A DNA stretch of 64,000 bases from NCBI GenBank assembly GCA_914767715.1, contig OU612068.1:20212001-20276000 (forward strand), written 5' to 3'. Each line of letters starts with the position of its first letter. The first letter of the stretch is position 1. The position numbers and the translations under genes are program-made. This DNA is from Membranipora membranacea (Eukaryota; Bryozoa; Gymnolaemata; Cheilostomatida; Membraniporidae). Below are positions 22,301 to 33,207 of the stretch, in pieces. Under the pieces are notes generated by a model that had not been told where the DNA came from, ran no database searches, and saw only the letters and a program-made list of their open reading frames with translations.

Positions 22301-22552
22301 GCTAACAGCTAACCGCTAACGGCTAACCGCTAACGGCTAACCGCTAACGGCTAACCGCTAACAGCTAACCGTTAACAGCTAACCGCTAACAGCTAACCGC
22401 TAACAGCTAACCGCTAACAGCTAACCGCTAACAGCTTACCGCTAACAGCTAACCGCTAACAGCTAACCGCAAACAGCTAACCGCTAACAGCTAACAGCTA
22501 ACCGCTAACAGCTTACCGCTAACAGCTAACAGCTAACAGCTAACAGCTAACC
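22296..22552. repeat. Minisatellite (GCTAACNGCTAACC, about 12-14 bp)
   Basis: GCTAACAGCTAACC and GCTAACGGCTAACC variants are repeated about twenty times, ending in GCTTACACTATCACTGAAC, the start of the composite satellite. The repeats are nearly uniform, so the array is young or homogenised. Confidence 0.92.
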
Positions 22553-22778
22553 GCTTACACTATCACTGAACACAGCCAAGTTGATGTGGCTGTGTTTTCT
22601 TTGTCTATTGGTCACTGCATATTGATTACACTTTGATGGGTTGTTATTTATTATTATTAATCAATTTGCATATTTAAAAACTATATATAGTGAGTGATAG
22701 CCGCTTGATACATAAAAGCCAAAATATTGCTAAACATCAGCTATAAGTGTATGATAAATTTAGGCTAATTGAATAAAG

Positions 22779-24600
22779 AGTGGCTGAGCTTTAACTGACT
22801 CTTAGGAGCGAATGCACAGCTAAAACCCAGCTAAATCTGTAATTGAGCCACCCAATGTTGTCATGCATGCCTGGGTTTACAGAGCAGCCGGTGTCCTACA
22901 TGCCCGCGTTTTCTGTTGTGGGCGCGGTGCACCTTCCTCGTAGCTCCCGATAGTGAGTAAGGGAGTGGCTGAGCTTTAGCTGACTCTTAATTGAGAAAGC
23001 GTGGCTAAAAGCCAGCTAAATCTGTAATTGAGCCACCCCTGGTGCCATGCATGCCTGGGTTTACTGAGCAACCAGTGTCCTACATGCCCGTGTTCTCTGT
23101 TGTGGGCGTGGTGCACCTTCCTCGTAGCTCCCGATAGTGAGTAAGGGAGTGGCTGAGCTTTAGCTGACTCTTAGCAGCGAAAGCAAGGCCAAAAGCCAGC
23201 TAAATTTGTAATTGAGCCATTTCCTGCTGTCATGCATGCCTGGGGTTACTGAGCAGCTGGTGTCCTACATGCCTGTGCTCTCTGTTGTGGGCGTGGTGCA
23301 CCTTCCTCGTAGCTCCCTATAGTGAGTGAGGGAGTGGCTGAGCTTTAGCTGACTCTTACCTGAGAAAGCGTGGCTAAAAGCCAGCTAAATCTGTAATTGA
23401 GCCACCCCCTGGTGCCATGCATGCCTGGGTTTACTGAGCAGCCGGTGTCCTACATGCCCGTGTTCTCTGTTGTGGGCGTGGTGCACCTTCCTCGTAGCTC
23501 CCGATAGTGAGTAAGGGAGTGGCTGAGCTTTAGCTGACTCTTATCAGCGAAAGTAAGGCTAAAAGCCAGCTAAATCTGTAATTGAGCCACCCCCTGTAGT
23601 CATGCATGCCTGGGTTTACTGAGCGGCCGGTGTCCTACATGCCCGTGTTCTCTGTTGTGGGCGTGGTACACCTTCCTCGTAGCTCCCGATAGTGAGTAAG
23701 GGAGTGGCTGAGCTTTAGCTGACTCTTATCAGCGAAAGTAAGGCTAAAAGCCAGCTAAATCTGTAATTGAGCCACCCCCTGTAGTCATGCATGCCTGGGT
23801 TTACAGAGCAGCCGGTGTCCTACATGCCCGCGTTTTCTGTTGTGGGCGCGGTGCACCTTCCTCGTAGCTCCCGATAGTGAGTAAGGGAGTGGCTGAGCTT
23901 TAGCTGACTCTTAATTGAGAAAGCGTGGCTAAAAGCCAGCTAAATCTGTAATTGAGCCACCCCTGGTGCCATGCATGCCTGGGTTTACTGAGCAACCAGT
24001 GTCCTACATGCCCGTGTTCTCTGTTGTGGGCGTGGTGCACCTTCCTCGTAGCTCCCGATAGTGAGTAAGGGAGTGGCTGAGCTTTAGCTGACCCTTAGCA
24101 GCGAAAGCAAGGCTAAAAGCCAGCTAAATTTGTAATTGAGCCATTTCCTGCTGTCATGCATGCCTGGGGTTACTGAGCAGCTGGTGTCCTACATGCCTGT
24201 GCTCTCTGTTGTGGGCGTGGTGCACCTTCCTCGTAGCTCCCTATAGTGAGTGAGGGAGTGGCTGAGCTTTAGCTGACTCTTACCTGAGAAAGCGTGGCTA
24301 AAAGCCAGCTAAATCTGTAATTGAGCCACCCCCTGGTGCCATGCATGCCTGGGTTTACTGAGCAGCCGGTGTCCTACATGCCCGTGTTCTCTGTTGTGGG
24401 CGTGGTGCACCTTCCTCGTAGCTCCCGATAGTGAGTAAGGGAGTGGCTGAGCTTTAGCTGACTCTTATCAGCGAAAGTAAGGCTAAAAGCCAGCTAAATC
24501 TGTAATTGAGCCACCCCCTGTAGTCATGCATGCCTGGGTTTACTGAGCGGCCGGTGTCCTACATGCCTGTGTTCTCTGTGGTGGGAGTGGTGCACCTTCA
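22779..24600. repeat. 184-185-bp satellite, ten monomers in two 5-mer higher-order copies
   Basis: Monomers start with AGTGGCTGAGCTTTAGCTGA at 22779, 22964, 23148, 23333, 23518, 23703, 23888, 24072, 24257 and 24442, a spacing of 184 to 185. Monomers five apart (924 bp) are nearly identical while neighbours differ, which defines a higher-order repeat of five. Each monomer holds self-complementary stretches (GTGGCT/AGCCAC and TTTAGCTG/CAGCTAAA) that could fold back. No open frame is conserved. Confidence 0.93.
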
Positions 24601-26470
24601 AATAGCTCCCTGGCGGTTGGACCGCAGCAGCTGGTGAGCAAGTGCCTCGGCTACAGGATATTTCTTTTCTGCTTGCTCCAATTCCATCTTGCTTTTCTCA
24701 AATACCGGGACCCCACCTTCCCGGCAGGCTGCCGAACAGTAGCAATTGAGGTTGTAGTAATTTATGTAGTAGTAATTGAGGTAATTGGGTCCCTGGTCTT
24801 CTGCTACTGATTTTTAATAACAAAACTAGGTGAATTAAATCAGCACCTATGCTGCATTGTTGTGATGCATCTCACGTATACTGAACAAAAAACGCTGTGT
24901 TGTGAGATGTTTTCCATCTTTGCTGCCTGCTTTAACCTATCTACAGGCATTGGTTCTCTATGAGCAGCAGGTGTCCTGCATGCCTTGATGTTTCTTAGCA
25001 CCTGGGGCAGGTTTCAAATATGATTTAGTTGACATTTAGCTTACTTTTAACAAGATTTAGCAGCCATTTATCAATGTTCTAATTAGCCCGGTAAAGTATA
25101 TTGCTATTCATTGCAGAAAAATCTTACACTATCACTGAACACAACGGAGTTTATGTGTCTGTGGGTCGTTGGGTCGTTATTTATATTATTGATCAATTAG
25201 CATACTTATATTATATATGGTGAGTGATAGCCGCTTGATACAGAACAGCCCAGGTAGTGAGTAAGGGAGTGGCTGAGCTTTAGCTGACTCTTAGCAGCGA
25301 AAGCACGGCTAAAAGCCAGCTAAATCTGTAATTGAGCCACCCCATGTTGTCATGCATGCCTGGGTTTACAGAGCAGCCGGTGTCCTACATGCCCGTGTTC
25401 TCTGTTGTGGGTGTGGTGCACCTTCCTCGTAGCTCCCGATAGTGAGTAAGGGAGTGGCTGAGCTTTAGCTGACTCTTATCAGCGAAAGTAAGGCTAAAAG
25501 CCAGCCAAATCTGTAATTGAGCCACCCCCTGTTGTCATGCATGCCTGGGTTTACTGAGCAGCCGGTGTCCTACATGCACGTGTTCTCTGTTGTGGGCGTG
25601 GTGCACCTTCCTCATAGCTCCCACCTGCGGCAGGACCGCAGCAGCTGGTGAGCAAGTGCCTCGACTACGGGATATTTCTTTTCTGCTTGCTCCAATTCCA
25701 CCTTGCTTTTCTCAAATACCAGAGATCCCTACCTTCCTGGCAGGCTGCAGAACAGCAGCAAATGAGGTTGTAGTAATCGAGGTTGTAGTATTTGAGGTAG
25801 TAGTAATTGGGTCCCTTGTCTCCTGCTACTGATTTTTAAGAACTAAACTAGGTGAATTATATCAGCACCTATGCTGCATTGTTGTGAAGCAACTGTATCG
25901 TAAATCAATTAGCATATTTATATTATATATGGTGGGTAATAGCCGCTTGATACAGAACAGCCAAGATATGGCTAAACATCAGCTAAGGTGTATGCCAAAT
26001 TTAGGTTAATTGAAACCAAAATTAGGGAGTGGCTGAGCTTAAGCTGACTCTTAACTGCGAAAGCGTGGCTAAAAGCCAGCTAAATCTGTAATTGAGCCAC
26101 CCCATGTTGTCATGCATGCCTGGGTTTACAGAGCAGCCGGTGTCCTACATGCCCGTGTTCTCTGTTGTGGGAGTGGTGCACCTTCCGCATAGCTCCCTAT
26201 AGTGGGTAAGGGGTGGCTGAGCTTTAGCTAACTCTTAGCAGCGAAAGCAAGGCTAAAAGCCAGCTAAATCTGCAATTGAGCCACTCCCTGGTGTCATGCA
26301 TGCCTTGGTTTACTGATCAGCCGGTGTCTTACAGCAGCTGGTGAGCTTGTGCCTCGGCTAAAGGATATTTCTTTTCTGCTCGCCCAAACTCCACCTTGTT
26401 TTTCTCAAATACCAAAGACCCCACTTTCCTGGCAAGCTGCCTAACAGTCAAGGACAGCTATCTGCAGTGG
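24600..26470. repeat. Composite satellite continuation: shared modules and four more monomers
   Basis: A module (GGACCGCAGCAGCTGGTGAG ... TTTCTTTTCTGCTTGCTCCA ... GAGGTTGTAGTAA) occurs at 24615, 25635 and, shortened, at 26330. A second module (ATAGCCGCTTGATACA) occurs at 22696, 25228 and 25937. A third (TATGCTGCATTGTTGTGA) occurs at 24847, 25868 and 27028. Four further 185-bp monomers lie at 25268, 25453, 26028 and 26213. The order of modules suggests a larger unit of about 2.5 kb that has been rearranged. Confidence 0.8.
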
Positions 26471-26559
26471 TGACTCGTGACTTTATTTCCCTTTCCTTGA
26501 AACCATGCCGCCACAGGTTGAAGTGTTATGGTTCACAATTAGCCGAGGAACAGCAATTT

Positions 26560-26997
26560 GTAGTGATTGGTTGTAGTAACAAAGGTTGTAGTAATGGTTG
26601 TAGTAACAAAGGTTGTAGTAACAAAGGTTGTAGAAATTGGTTGTAGTAACAAAGGTTGTAGTAATGGTTGTAGTAACAAAGGTTGTAGTAATGGTTGTAG
26701 TAACAAATGTTGTAGTAACAAAGGTTGTAGTAATGGTTGTAGTATTGTAGTAATTGGTTGTAGTAACAAAGGTTGTAGTAATGGTTGTAGTAACAAAGGT
26801 TGTAGTAACAAAGGTTGTAGTAACAAAGGTTGTAGTAATGGTTGTAGTAACAAAGGTTGTAGTAATGGTTGTAGTATTGTAGTAATTGGATGTAGTAACG
26901 AAGGTTGTAGTAACAAAGGTTGTAGTAACAAAGGTTGTAGTAACAAAGGTTGTAGTAATGGTTGTAGAAACAAAGGTTGTAGTAACAAAGGTTTTTA
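26560..26997. repeat. Minisatellite GGTTGTAGTAA(CAAA/T)
   Basis: GGTTGTAGTAACAAA (15 bp) and GGTTGTAGTAAT (12 bp) units alternate for 440 bp. Because both lengths are multiples of three, all frames stay open on both strands (TTFV repeats on minus, SNKGC repeats on plus), which gives long false open frames. The seed GAGGTTGTAGTAA appears in the satellite modules at 24.75 and 25.77 kb, so this is a local expansion of one. Confidence 0.93.
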
Positions 26998-27128
26998 AGA
27001 ACTTAACTAGGCGAATTAAATCAGCACCGATGCTGCATTGTTGTGACGCCACTCGCGTGCACTGAACAAAAACGCTGTGTTGAGAGATGTTTTCCACCCT
27101 TGCTGTCTGATTTAGCATCTAGGGGCAT

Positions 27129-27460
27129 GGCAGGCACTAGCCTGTCTTGACAAGCTTTGTTCGGTGGGGGGGGGGAGGGAACAAAGCTTGTCAACTCTTG
27201 CATGCTCGACCGTCGAGCAGCGTATATTAAATATTGTCTTCTCTTGAAATCGGGAGGACAACTCCTTTACCGCACTAATCAATTTGTATAGGAATGTATA
27301 CAAATTGATTAGTGTGATGAAGGAGTTATCTTTTCGATCGCAAGAGAAGACAATATTTAGTATCGGCTGCTCGACAGTCGAGCATGCAAGAGTTGACAAG
27401 CTTTGTTCCCTCCCCCCCCCCCCACCGAACAAAGCTTGTCAAGACAGGCTAGGCAGGCAC
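27129..27460. mobile_element. Palindromic element (314 bp) with 9-bp target duplication
   Basis: The whole of 27138-27451 is a near-perfect inverted repeat: TAGCCTGTCTTGACAAGCTT at the left, its complement at the right, then a G9-12/C11-12 tract, ATGCTCGAC..., and a central AATCAATTTGTAT/ATACAAATTGATT hinge. It is flanked by GGCAGGCAC at 27129-27137 and 27452-27460, flush with the ends. Nine-base duplications are typical of Mutator-like (MULE) transposition. It is non-coding: short frames on both strands are products of the palindrome. Confidence 0.8.
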
Positions 27461-30400
27461 ATAATATACACACATCCTTTCAAATCAACGCAAACATTCC
27501 ATCAAATGAGTGGAAATCCTTAGACAACATTGTTTGCTCCTGCTAAGCATGGCACTGTGGGATAGGATTATTTTGAAATATCGGCAGGTCATTTTCACAT
27601 TACATAAAAACAGTCTCAGTCACTTTTTTCCTTTGCAACAAAGACGGGAAATAGCTAGATTAGCTTAAAAAAACGGTGAGTTAGGCTTTCAAATGCCTGT
27701 AACACAGAGCCGATTGATTAAGATTCATTATTATGGAAATTTTTTGCTTCAAATCTAAATCATGTATTTGAGTGCAAAGTTCAAAGTGAACTGCCAGCAG
27801 GCAATCAAGGGGTAACAGGGCAATAGCAGACACCTGAGCTCAAGTTTAAGTTGTTCTCTCTCCATTTGAACACTGATAACCACACGCAGCATATTAAAAA
27901 AGTCTTAAAATGGCTTTATCCTTGGACCTACCTCCTGTATATTAAAAACTCTTGCAGATTCAGCATCTGCATAATTGCACCAGTTTTTAACCAACACAAC
28001 ATGCTGAATTTTGGGTTTGATCAACGAGACGATTAAATGCGATACAGGAAAGTCCTTGTTGAGACTACCCTACCCTACCCTACCCAAGGAGTTAACTCCT
28101 TGCCCTACCCTACTATAGTATTCTGTAAATTTTCATGGCAGCATCGCACTTCAGGATTATACAGGAGCTACATCTAGGATCAATCAATATCATGCAATAT
28201 AATCTCATCTGTGATCACAAACATGACCAAGCCGCGAACAAAAGAATCCAAAAGAACATTCAAGACATAATATTGACAAAATATTTCTATCATTTCTATC
28301 ATTAGTATTATTATCATTTTTATAATTATATTTATAATTTCTATTTGTCCGTCATACTAAAAGACTAGAGACAGGCATGAAGACAGCGGTGGCATAAGCA
28401 AACGAATCAGCCGCAGCAGATATTACAGCAAACTTCATGGATAACTATCTCATTGATATGCAATTAATAAAATAATTCAACTTTATAGCCTGTAACATCT
28501 GTAATATTAATGGAGTAGGAAAAACAATTTTCATCAAAAAAATGCTCTGAAATATTCCAGAAAGCCAATCCCAGCATGCACGGGACATGTACCGATGAAA
28601 TCACCATCTGCTTAAACAGAGGAGTAACAAAGGGAATGGATCAATACCTGTTTTTCATTAAGCTTGGTGGAATTTTAAGAATCACATAAAAGCAGATGCA
28701 ATAGAATTGTACACATAATCCGATTCTCTAGACCTGTGACGACAGGTCTGAGAATAAATTTACTTTACTAGTAATTTTACTTAATTAAAACGTTTGTTTA
28801 TTTTTTATAATTTAAAATTGCCATCGCAATATGTCAAATGTGTCAAAGAGTGTCCACTAAAATGGACGTCTCATTTTCGGAATTATGACCCTCTACAGTA
28901 AAACTCAGCTGTTACTCCTTGGGTCAACACATCTGGAAGACTAGAGGACTGGTAGAGACTAGATAAGCTCTATCAAGTATTGACCTCTCCAACAACAGCT
29001 TGCAAGACCTTAGAACATACACAGTTTGGGACATTTCGAAATCCAAGTTTAGACTTTCTCATAAACATTGTATCAGGATAAAGCAAGACTACAGTTGTAC
29101 TTGGCAGAGACAATGAGGAGAGCCAAGCAATGAGGATAATATACCTCCCAACCTTTTCATTTGAATGGAATAATGGCGTTTATATCTCTTATTTTATATT
29201 ATATATTTATTTATATTTATTTTATTTATATTTATTTATATATAGTGTTTATATCTCCATTATCTGAGCTGTACTGGGAAAGCTGTATTAAGATCATACT
29301 ATGATATAAGGCACTACTGTAAATCACAATTACCATGCATGATTGTTATATTATTACTAAACTATGTAAGTAAGAACAAAATATTAACTTGAAAAATGAG
29401 TGTTTGCAAACTTCACTTGCAGCTGACTTCCAGGTCTTATTAGACATCCGAAGAACGACCCCGTCAGAAACAACGACAATGTCTAGTACAGACTGGCTAA
29501 TCTTTAGAGCTATAATGGAGGGGTTCTTTTATCACTGCACAAATCTCCACTGATCAAATATATACTATAATTAAGAGGGACATAATTCCAAGTTTTGCAA
29601 GAATAACTTACCGTTGGTTACATCTAGCAGGAAGGGTGGGATATACCTCCCAACCTCCCTGCTTCTAGTACGCTAAAGAGCTGAAAATACTGAGCTAAGT
29701 ACTGAGTTATCTCTACATTACTTGTGGTAATCATCAGGGCTTGTATGTCGCTCTGTATGACTGAAAGTTTACAGGCGATTATTTGGATGTTATGCTGACT
29801 GTATGATATGATTTACCATACTTACTAAATTTATTTCACTAACCATAACTACACGAATTTTTCAGTTTAGTATATATGAGAGTTATTATATTGATACACT
29901 ATATTGATAGGTGTCTCAACTAAAATGGATGACTATACGAATCTTAATAGCAATATTAAATTACTTAACCATTGCTCATCTAATGATGAGCAGAAAGAGA
30001 CTGCAAAACTCTAATACCTACTGATCTCAATCAAAATCATTTCAAGATCATTTATTACTTTCAAACATCTTAAATTACTTCTTGCTAACAAGTCATGTTG
30101 ACAACACGCACACAATACATAATATATAACATGAGAATTACAGGAGGTTCAGCCAATGAAGTCAATTGCTTTCAAACCCTGGAGTGTTGAGGGGTACACT
30201 TTGAGTTTGGAGTTAAGTCCTTTAAGTGAACGGGGACAAAACTACTGTTATTTCTAAATAATTCGGTCAAACTGATGAAAATTTGGGATGAAATAGATAG
30301 GCTGAGGGAAGGATGAATGAAGGATATGTTTCCTCTATCATTGATTATGGCAGTATATTATTGTCGATTGAAATTATAAATGATCCTATATTGTCAGTAA

Positions 30401-31040
30401 TTTTTCAGTCCATTGAGTCATTTTGTCTTTAGATAGAAGCTTTAAAGCAAATCTAGCCAGGATAGTCACTGCTCAATTTATGATCGCTTGTTCTGCTTAA
30501 TAGGTACAAGATATAAATATTTCTTTAAGGTCAAAGAATTCACACTGCTCCATTTGCCCTTTCTAAAAAGTCACTCTCAATTCATCTGACCTTAATCAAT
30601 AGGGGCGGGGAGGATGATTGTTTGTTTTTTTGTCAACAATTAATTAAAACCTATCTTGTTGATAGCAAAATCAGGTTTCAGGTGGAACTTGATTTTGGCA
30701 GGGAAACTGGTTTATATACCGAGAGGTAGGATGTTTGTGTCACATTCCTTTCACTAAGTCAGAGGTCTCAAACACAAAATTAAAATAAAATAATAATTAT
30801 GAAATTTGTCAAGGTTTACTTGACTCATGATACTCTCACCCAGCAGTGTAATTATCAGATGGTGAGAGTTGTCGTCTTCAGAAATTTGGTGCTTCCAGAA
30901 TTGAAGAAATAAATTTTGTTGAAGCGTCCAAGAATTGTACACAGCATCTATGATCTATGGTGATTCACCTGAAACAGAAAATAAAAGCCACCTTCATTTA
31001 CAGAGAATTGCATCTGTCAAGTATAAGCAAGAACTTTTGT
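27461..31040. other. Long gene-free region
   Basis: I find no exon with both a domain and credible splice sites in this 3.6 kb. Contents are a CCCTA-rich cluster (next entry), a TTTATAT low-complexity stretch at 29190-29245, and the phrase TATACCTCCCAACCT at 29140 and 29642. AT-rich throughout. Confidence 0.45.
28067..28112. repeat. CCCTA-type pentamer repeat around a perfect palindrome
   Basis: Four TACCC units, then AAGGAGTTAACTCCTT (a 16-bp perfect palindrome), then more CCCTACC. The unit is five bases and not the animal telomere hexamer. Confidence 0.75.
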
Positions 31041-31042
31041 CT

Positions 31043-31143
31043 TCCCTGAGTTAGCCTGTCTAGACAAGCTTTGTTCGGGTTGGGGGGGGAAACAATTGTC
31101 CCTCCCACCGAACAAAGCTTGTCAAGACAGGCTATCCGTCAGC
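31043..31143. mobile_element. Short palindromic element, sibling of the one at 27.1 kb
   Basis: 31052-31134 begins TAGCCTGTCTAGACAAGCTT and ends with the complement, sharing about 30 bases of terminus and the G-tract with the 314-bp element but lacking its middle. The flanking nonamers TCCCTGAGT and TCCGTCAGC agree at six of nine positions, consistent with an old 9-bp duplication. Confidence 0.7.
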
Positions 31144-31678
31144 GTGGGTGAATGTGGTTATATTAAAAGTTTTTCACATAAGAAAAAGTGCATCTTAAGA
31201 TCTGTAACATCAAATCAACGGTAAGGAATCTAATTTAAACAAACAAGTTGTCTCAAAAGCAATTTCATTGTGCAACAGAGAGACTGTGTTACACAAATCA
31301 GTGCGATGCGAAGTATTGTCTTACATCAAGTTTCAGTATTGCTCCATAAATATCTTTCCCTTCACGTTGCAAGTTTAGTAGGATGAAGTCGCTAGTAGCT
31401 GCCATCTCCGGTTTAGACTGAGAATAAAAATTGACTCATACAAGGAGTCTGAAAGAACAGAGGTCACAGGGAAAAAGATCAGCTTCAATCTCAATTTTCA
31501 TTACTCCTGACTGTCTGCACAATTTTTGTCGTAGTGATAATCAGCTAAAACCAATCCGGTAATAACTCTGCGCTGCGGATGGTTATGCAATCATACTACC
31601 ATCAACACAAGTATGGCTTTTGCACTTAAACTTGCTAAAACTGCATTCCAACATGCTCTCATCAAGGAAACAAGTTTC

Positions 31679-31834
31679 TTACCTAAAGATGTTAGTTTTT
31701 GACTGATGACTTGGATAGATCATCATAATACATTCACAGGCAGTTATTGAACCCATCACAATCAAGATCATCAGATATTTTTTTGATGGACTCACTGGTA
31801 TTCTTTGATATTTCCTCAGCCCTAAAGCGATAGC
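31679..31834 (-). pseudogene. Exon-like block of duplication unit A
   Basis: Between a possible acceptor (CGCTTTAG) and a GTAAGA donor, minus frames read SDDLDCDGFNNCL-stop in one phase and CECIMMIYPSHQSKTNIF in another. Relative to unit B the block has a 4-base length difference, so the reading frame is broken in one of the two. The donor position (..TTTAG|GTAAG) is conserved. Function unknown. Confidence 0.35.
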
Positions 31835-32379
31835 AGAACATGAGTAGAATTTTTCAATAACTTTAAAATGTAGGAACTCCCACAGATCAAGTTTGCCTGC
31901 GTTCAAAATTGCTTCCCCCCGTAACGGCTAAACAGCGTAAGGGAGCAAACCAGAATGCATGTAAACTTGACTGAACTAGATCTCCCAGCACAAGGGCCAT
32001 CACAATGATTAAATTTCAACTATGCTTAGCGCTCTCTCATATAACAGCACAATTAGGCTAATGCCTCAAGACTATAGTAAACAAATTAACAAAACAAGGA
32101 AAAAATACTTGGATGAACGTTCAATTGTCATGACCATGCAGTCAAGAAACTCGAATTCAGCGTGAAGATGATTTGCAAAATTGGAGCAATATTATAACAT
32201 TTTCATCATTCACAGGAACAAGATTTTCGTAGCAAAGAAGGAAAATTAGACGAAACAGCAGGCACGATAACCAACCAATCAGGGGGAGTCTGGCATCTGA
32301 TTTTTTTCTCTTTGTTTGTTCAGTGATGATTGGTGGATTCGTCGTCTTTGTGCAGGGATTGTGTGATCTGGCGCAACTA

Positions 32380-32399
32380 ATCTCTCTCTCTCTCTCTCA
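32380..32399. repeat. (TC)n microsatellite
   Basis: A CT dinucleotide run of about 18 bases in unit A, absent from unit B. Confidence 0.8.
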
Positions 32400-33065
32400 A
32401 CATGTGGTTTATTTGGTATCCGCCAATTTTCTCATGCTACAACAAAAATAATTGCCGCGTTGTCAAAGGTTTGAAAATATCATGTGTATTGCTTTTGGAA
32501 AACACAGGGGCATATATTTGCTGCATCTCATCACAGTGCGCTAGATTCTGCTGATTAAATTCGCAAAACTGTAAAATTAAACATTGCCAGCATCTGATCC
32601 GTGGCTCAGTGGTTAAGTGGTTAAGTAATTATCATAACAGTAGATTGGGGTCAGACAAACTTTTCAAACCAGTTCCATGGAAAAGTGATGAGAAATTGCA
32701 AAATATGACTTTCAATATGTCAGCTGATTATCGATACTAGAGCCAGGTTGCTTCCAGGTATTGAGACAGTTTTAAATATTTATATCATATACATTTAAAA
32801 TGGCTATTTAAGGAGAGGGTCTTCCTTGTTAATATGCATACAGGGCATAACAACTTCACTGAGCATACAGGTTCAGAGCCATAATTCCATACAGATTCAG
32901 CTGATATTTCGCTAAGATGGACTGTCTCTCTTGTATATGGATAAGTGTAACTTATAAGTACTGACAATGACAATATTCATCACTTGAACCCTTGTCTGAC
33001 AATATAGTAGCCAAATTAACGCTATGAAGATTCTAACTTGCTCTTGAGGAAACATGACTTACTTA

Positions 33066-33207
33066 CCTAAGGATATTGGGGTCATGTAACTGATGAGATG
33101 GATAGTCTATCATGAAACATTCGATAGTAATTATTGAGCCCATCATCGACCGCTCAGATCTTCTCCTGATTGACTCCCTAGTATTCTTCGCTTTCTCCTC
33201 AAATCCT
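33066..33207 (-). CDS. Candidate exon of an unknown protein (unit B)
   Basis: A 142-base exon between TTCTTTCAG and a GTAAGT donor. If entered in phase 1 it is open and reads FEEKAKNTRESIRRRSERS, then a hydrophobic run MMGSIITIECFMID and YPSHQLHDPNIL. No family is recognised. Candidate partner exons on minus include one ending at 33992 (MRNELYLRK) and one ending at 34663 (MTEYNAARN), but their phases do not join cleanly. Confidence is low. Confidence 0.3.

Noticed and set aside
26483-27118. 211-residue minus frame of TTFV repeats and overlapping frames on both strands
   Set aside because: The 12- and 15-bp minisatellite units are multiples of three without stops in several frames, so long open frames arise automatically.
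27021-27523. Paired frames containing SLPPPP on both strands
   Set aside because: They mirror each other because the DNA is palindromic. The poly-Pro comes from the C tract.
28067-28112. Telomeric repeat
   Set aside because: The unit is CCCTA (five bases), not the animal CCCTAA, and only a few copies are present.
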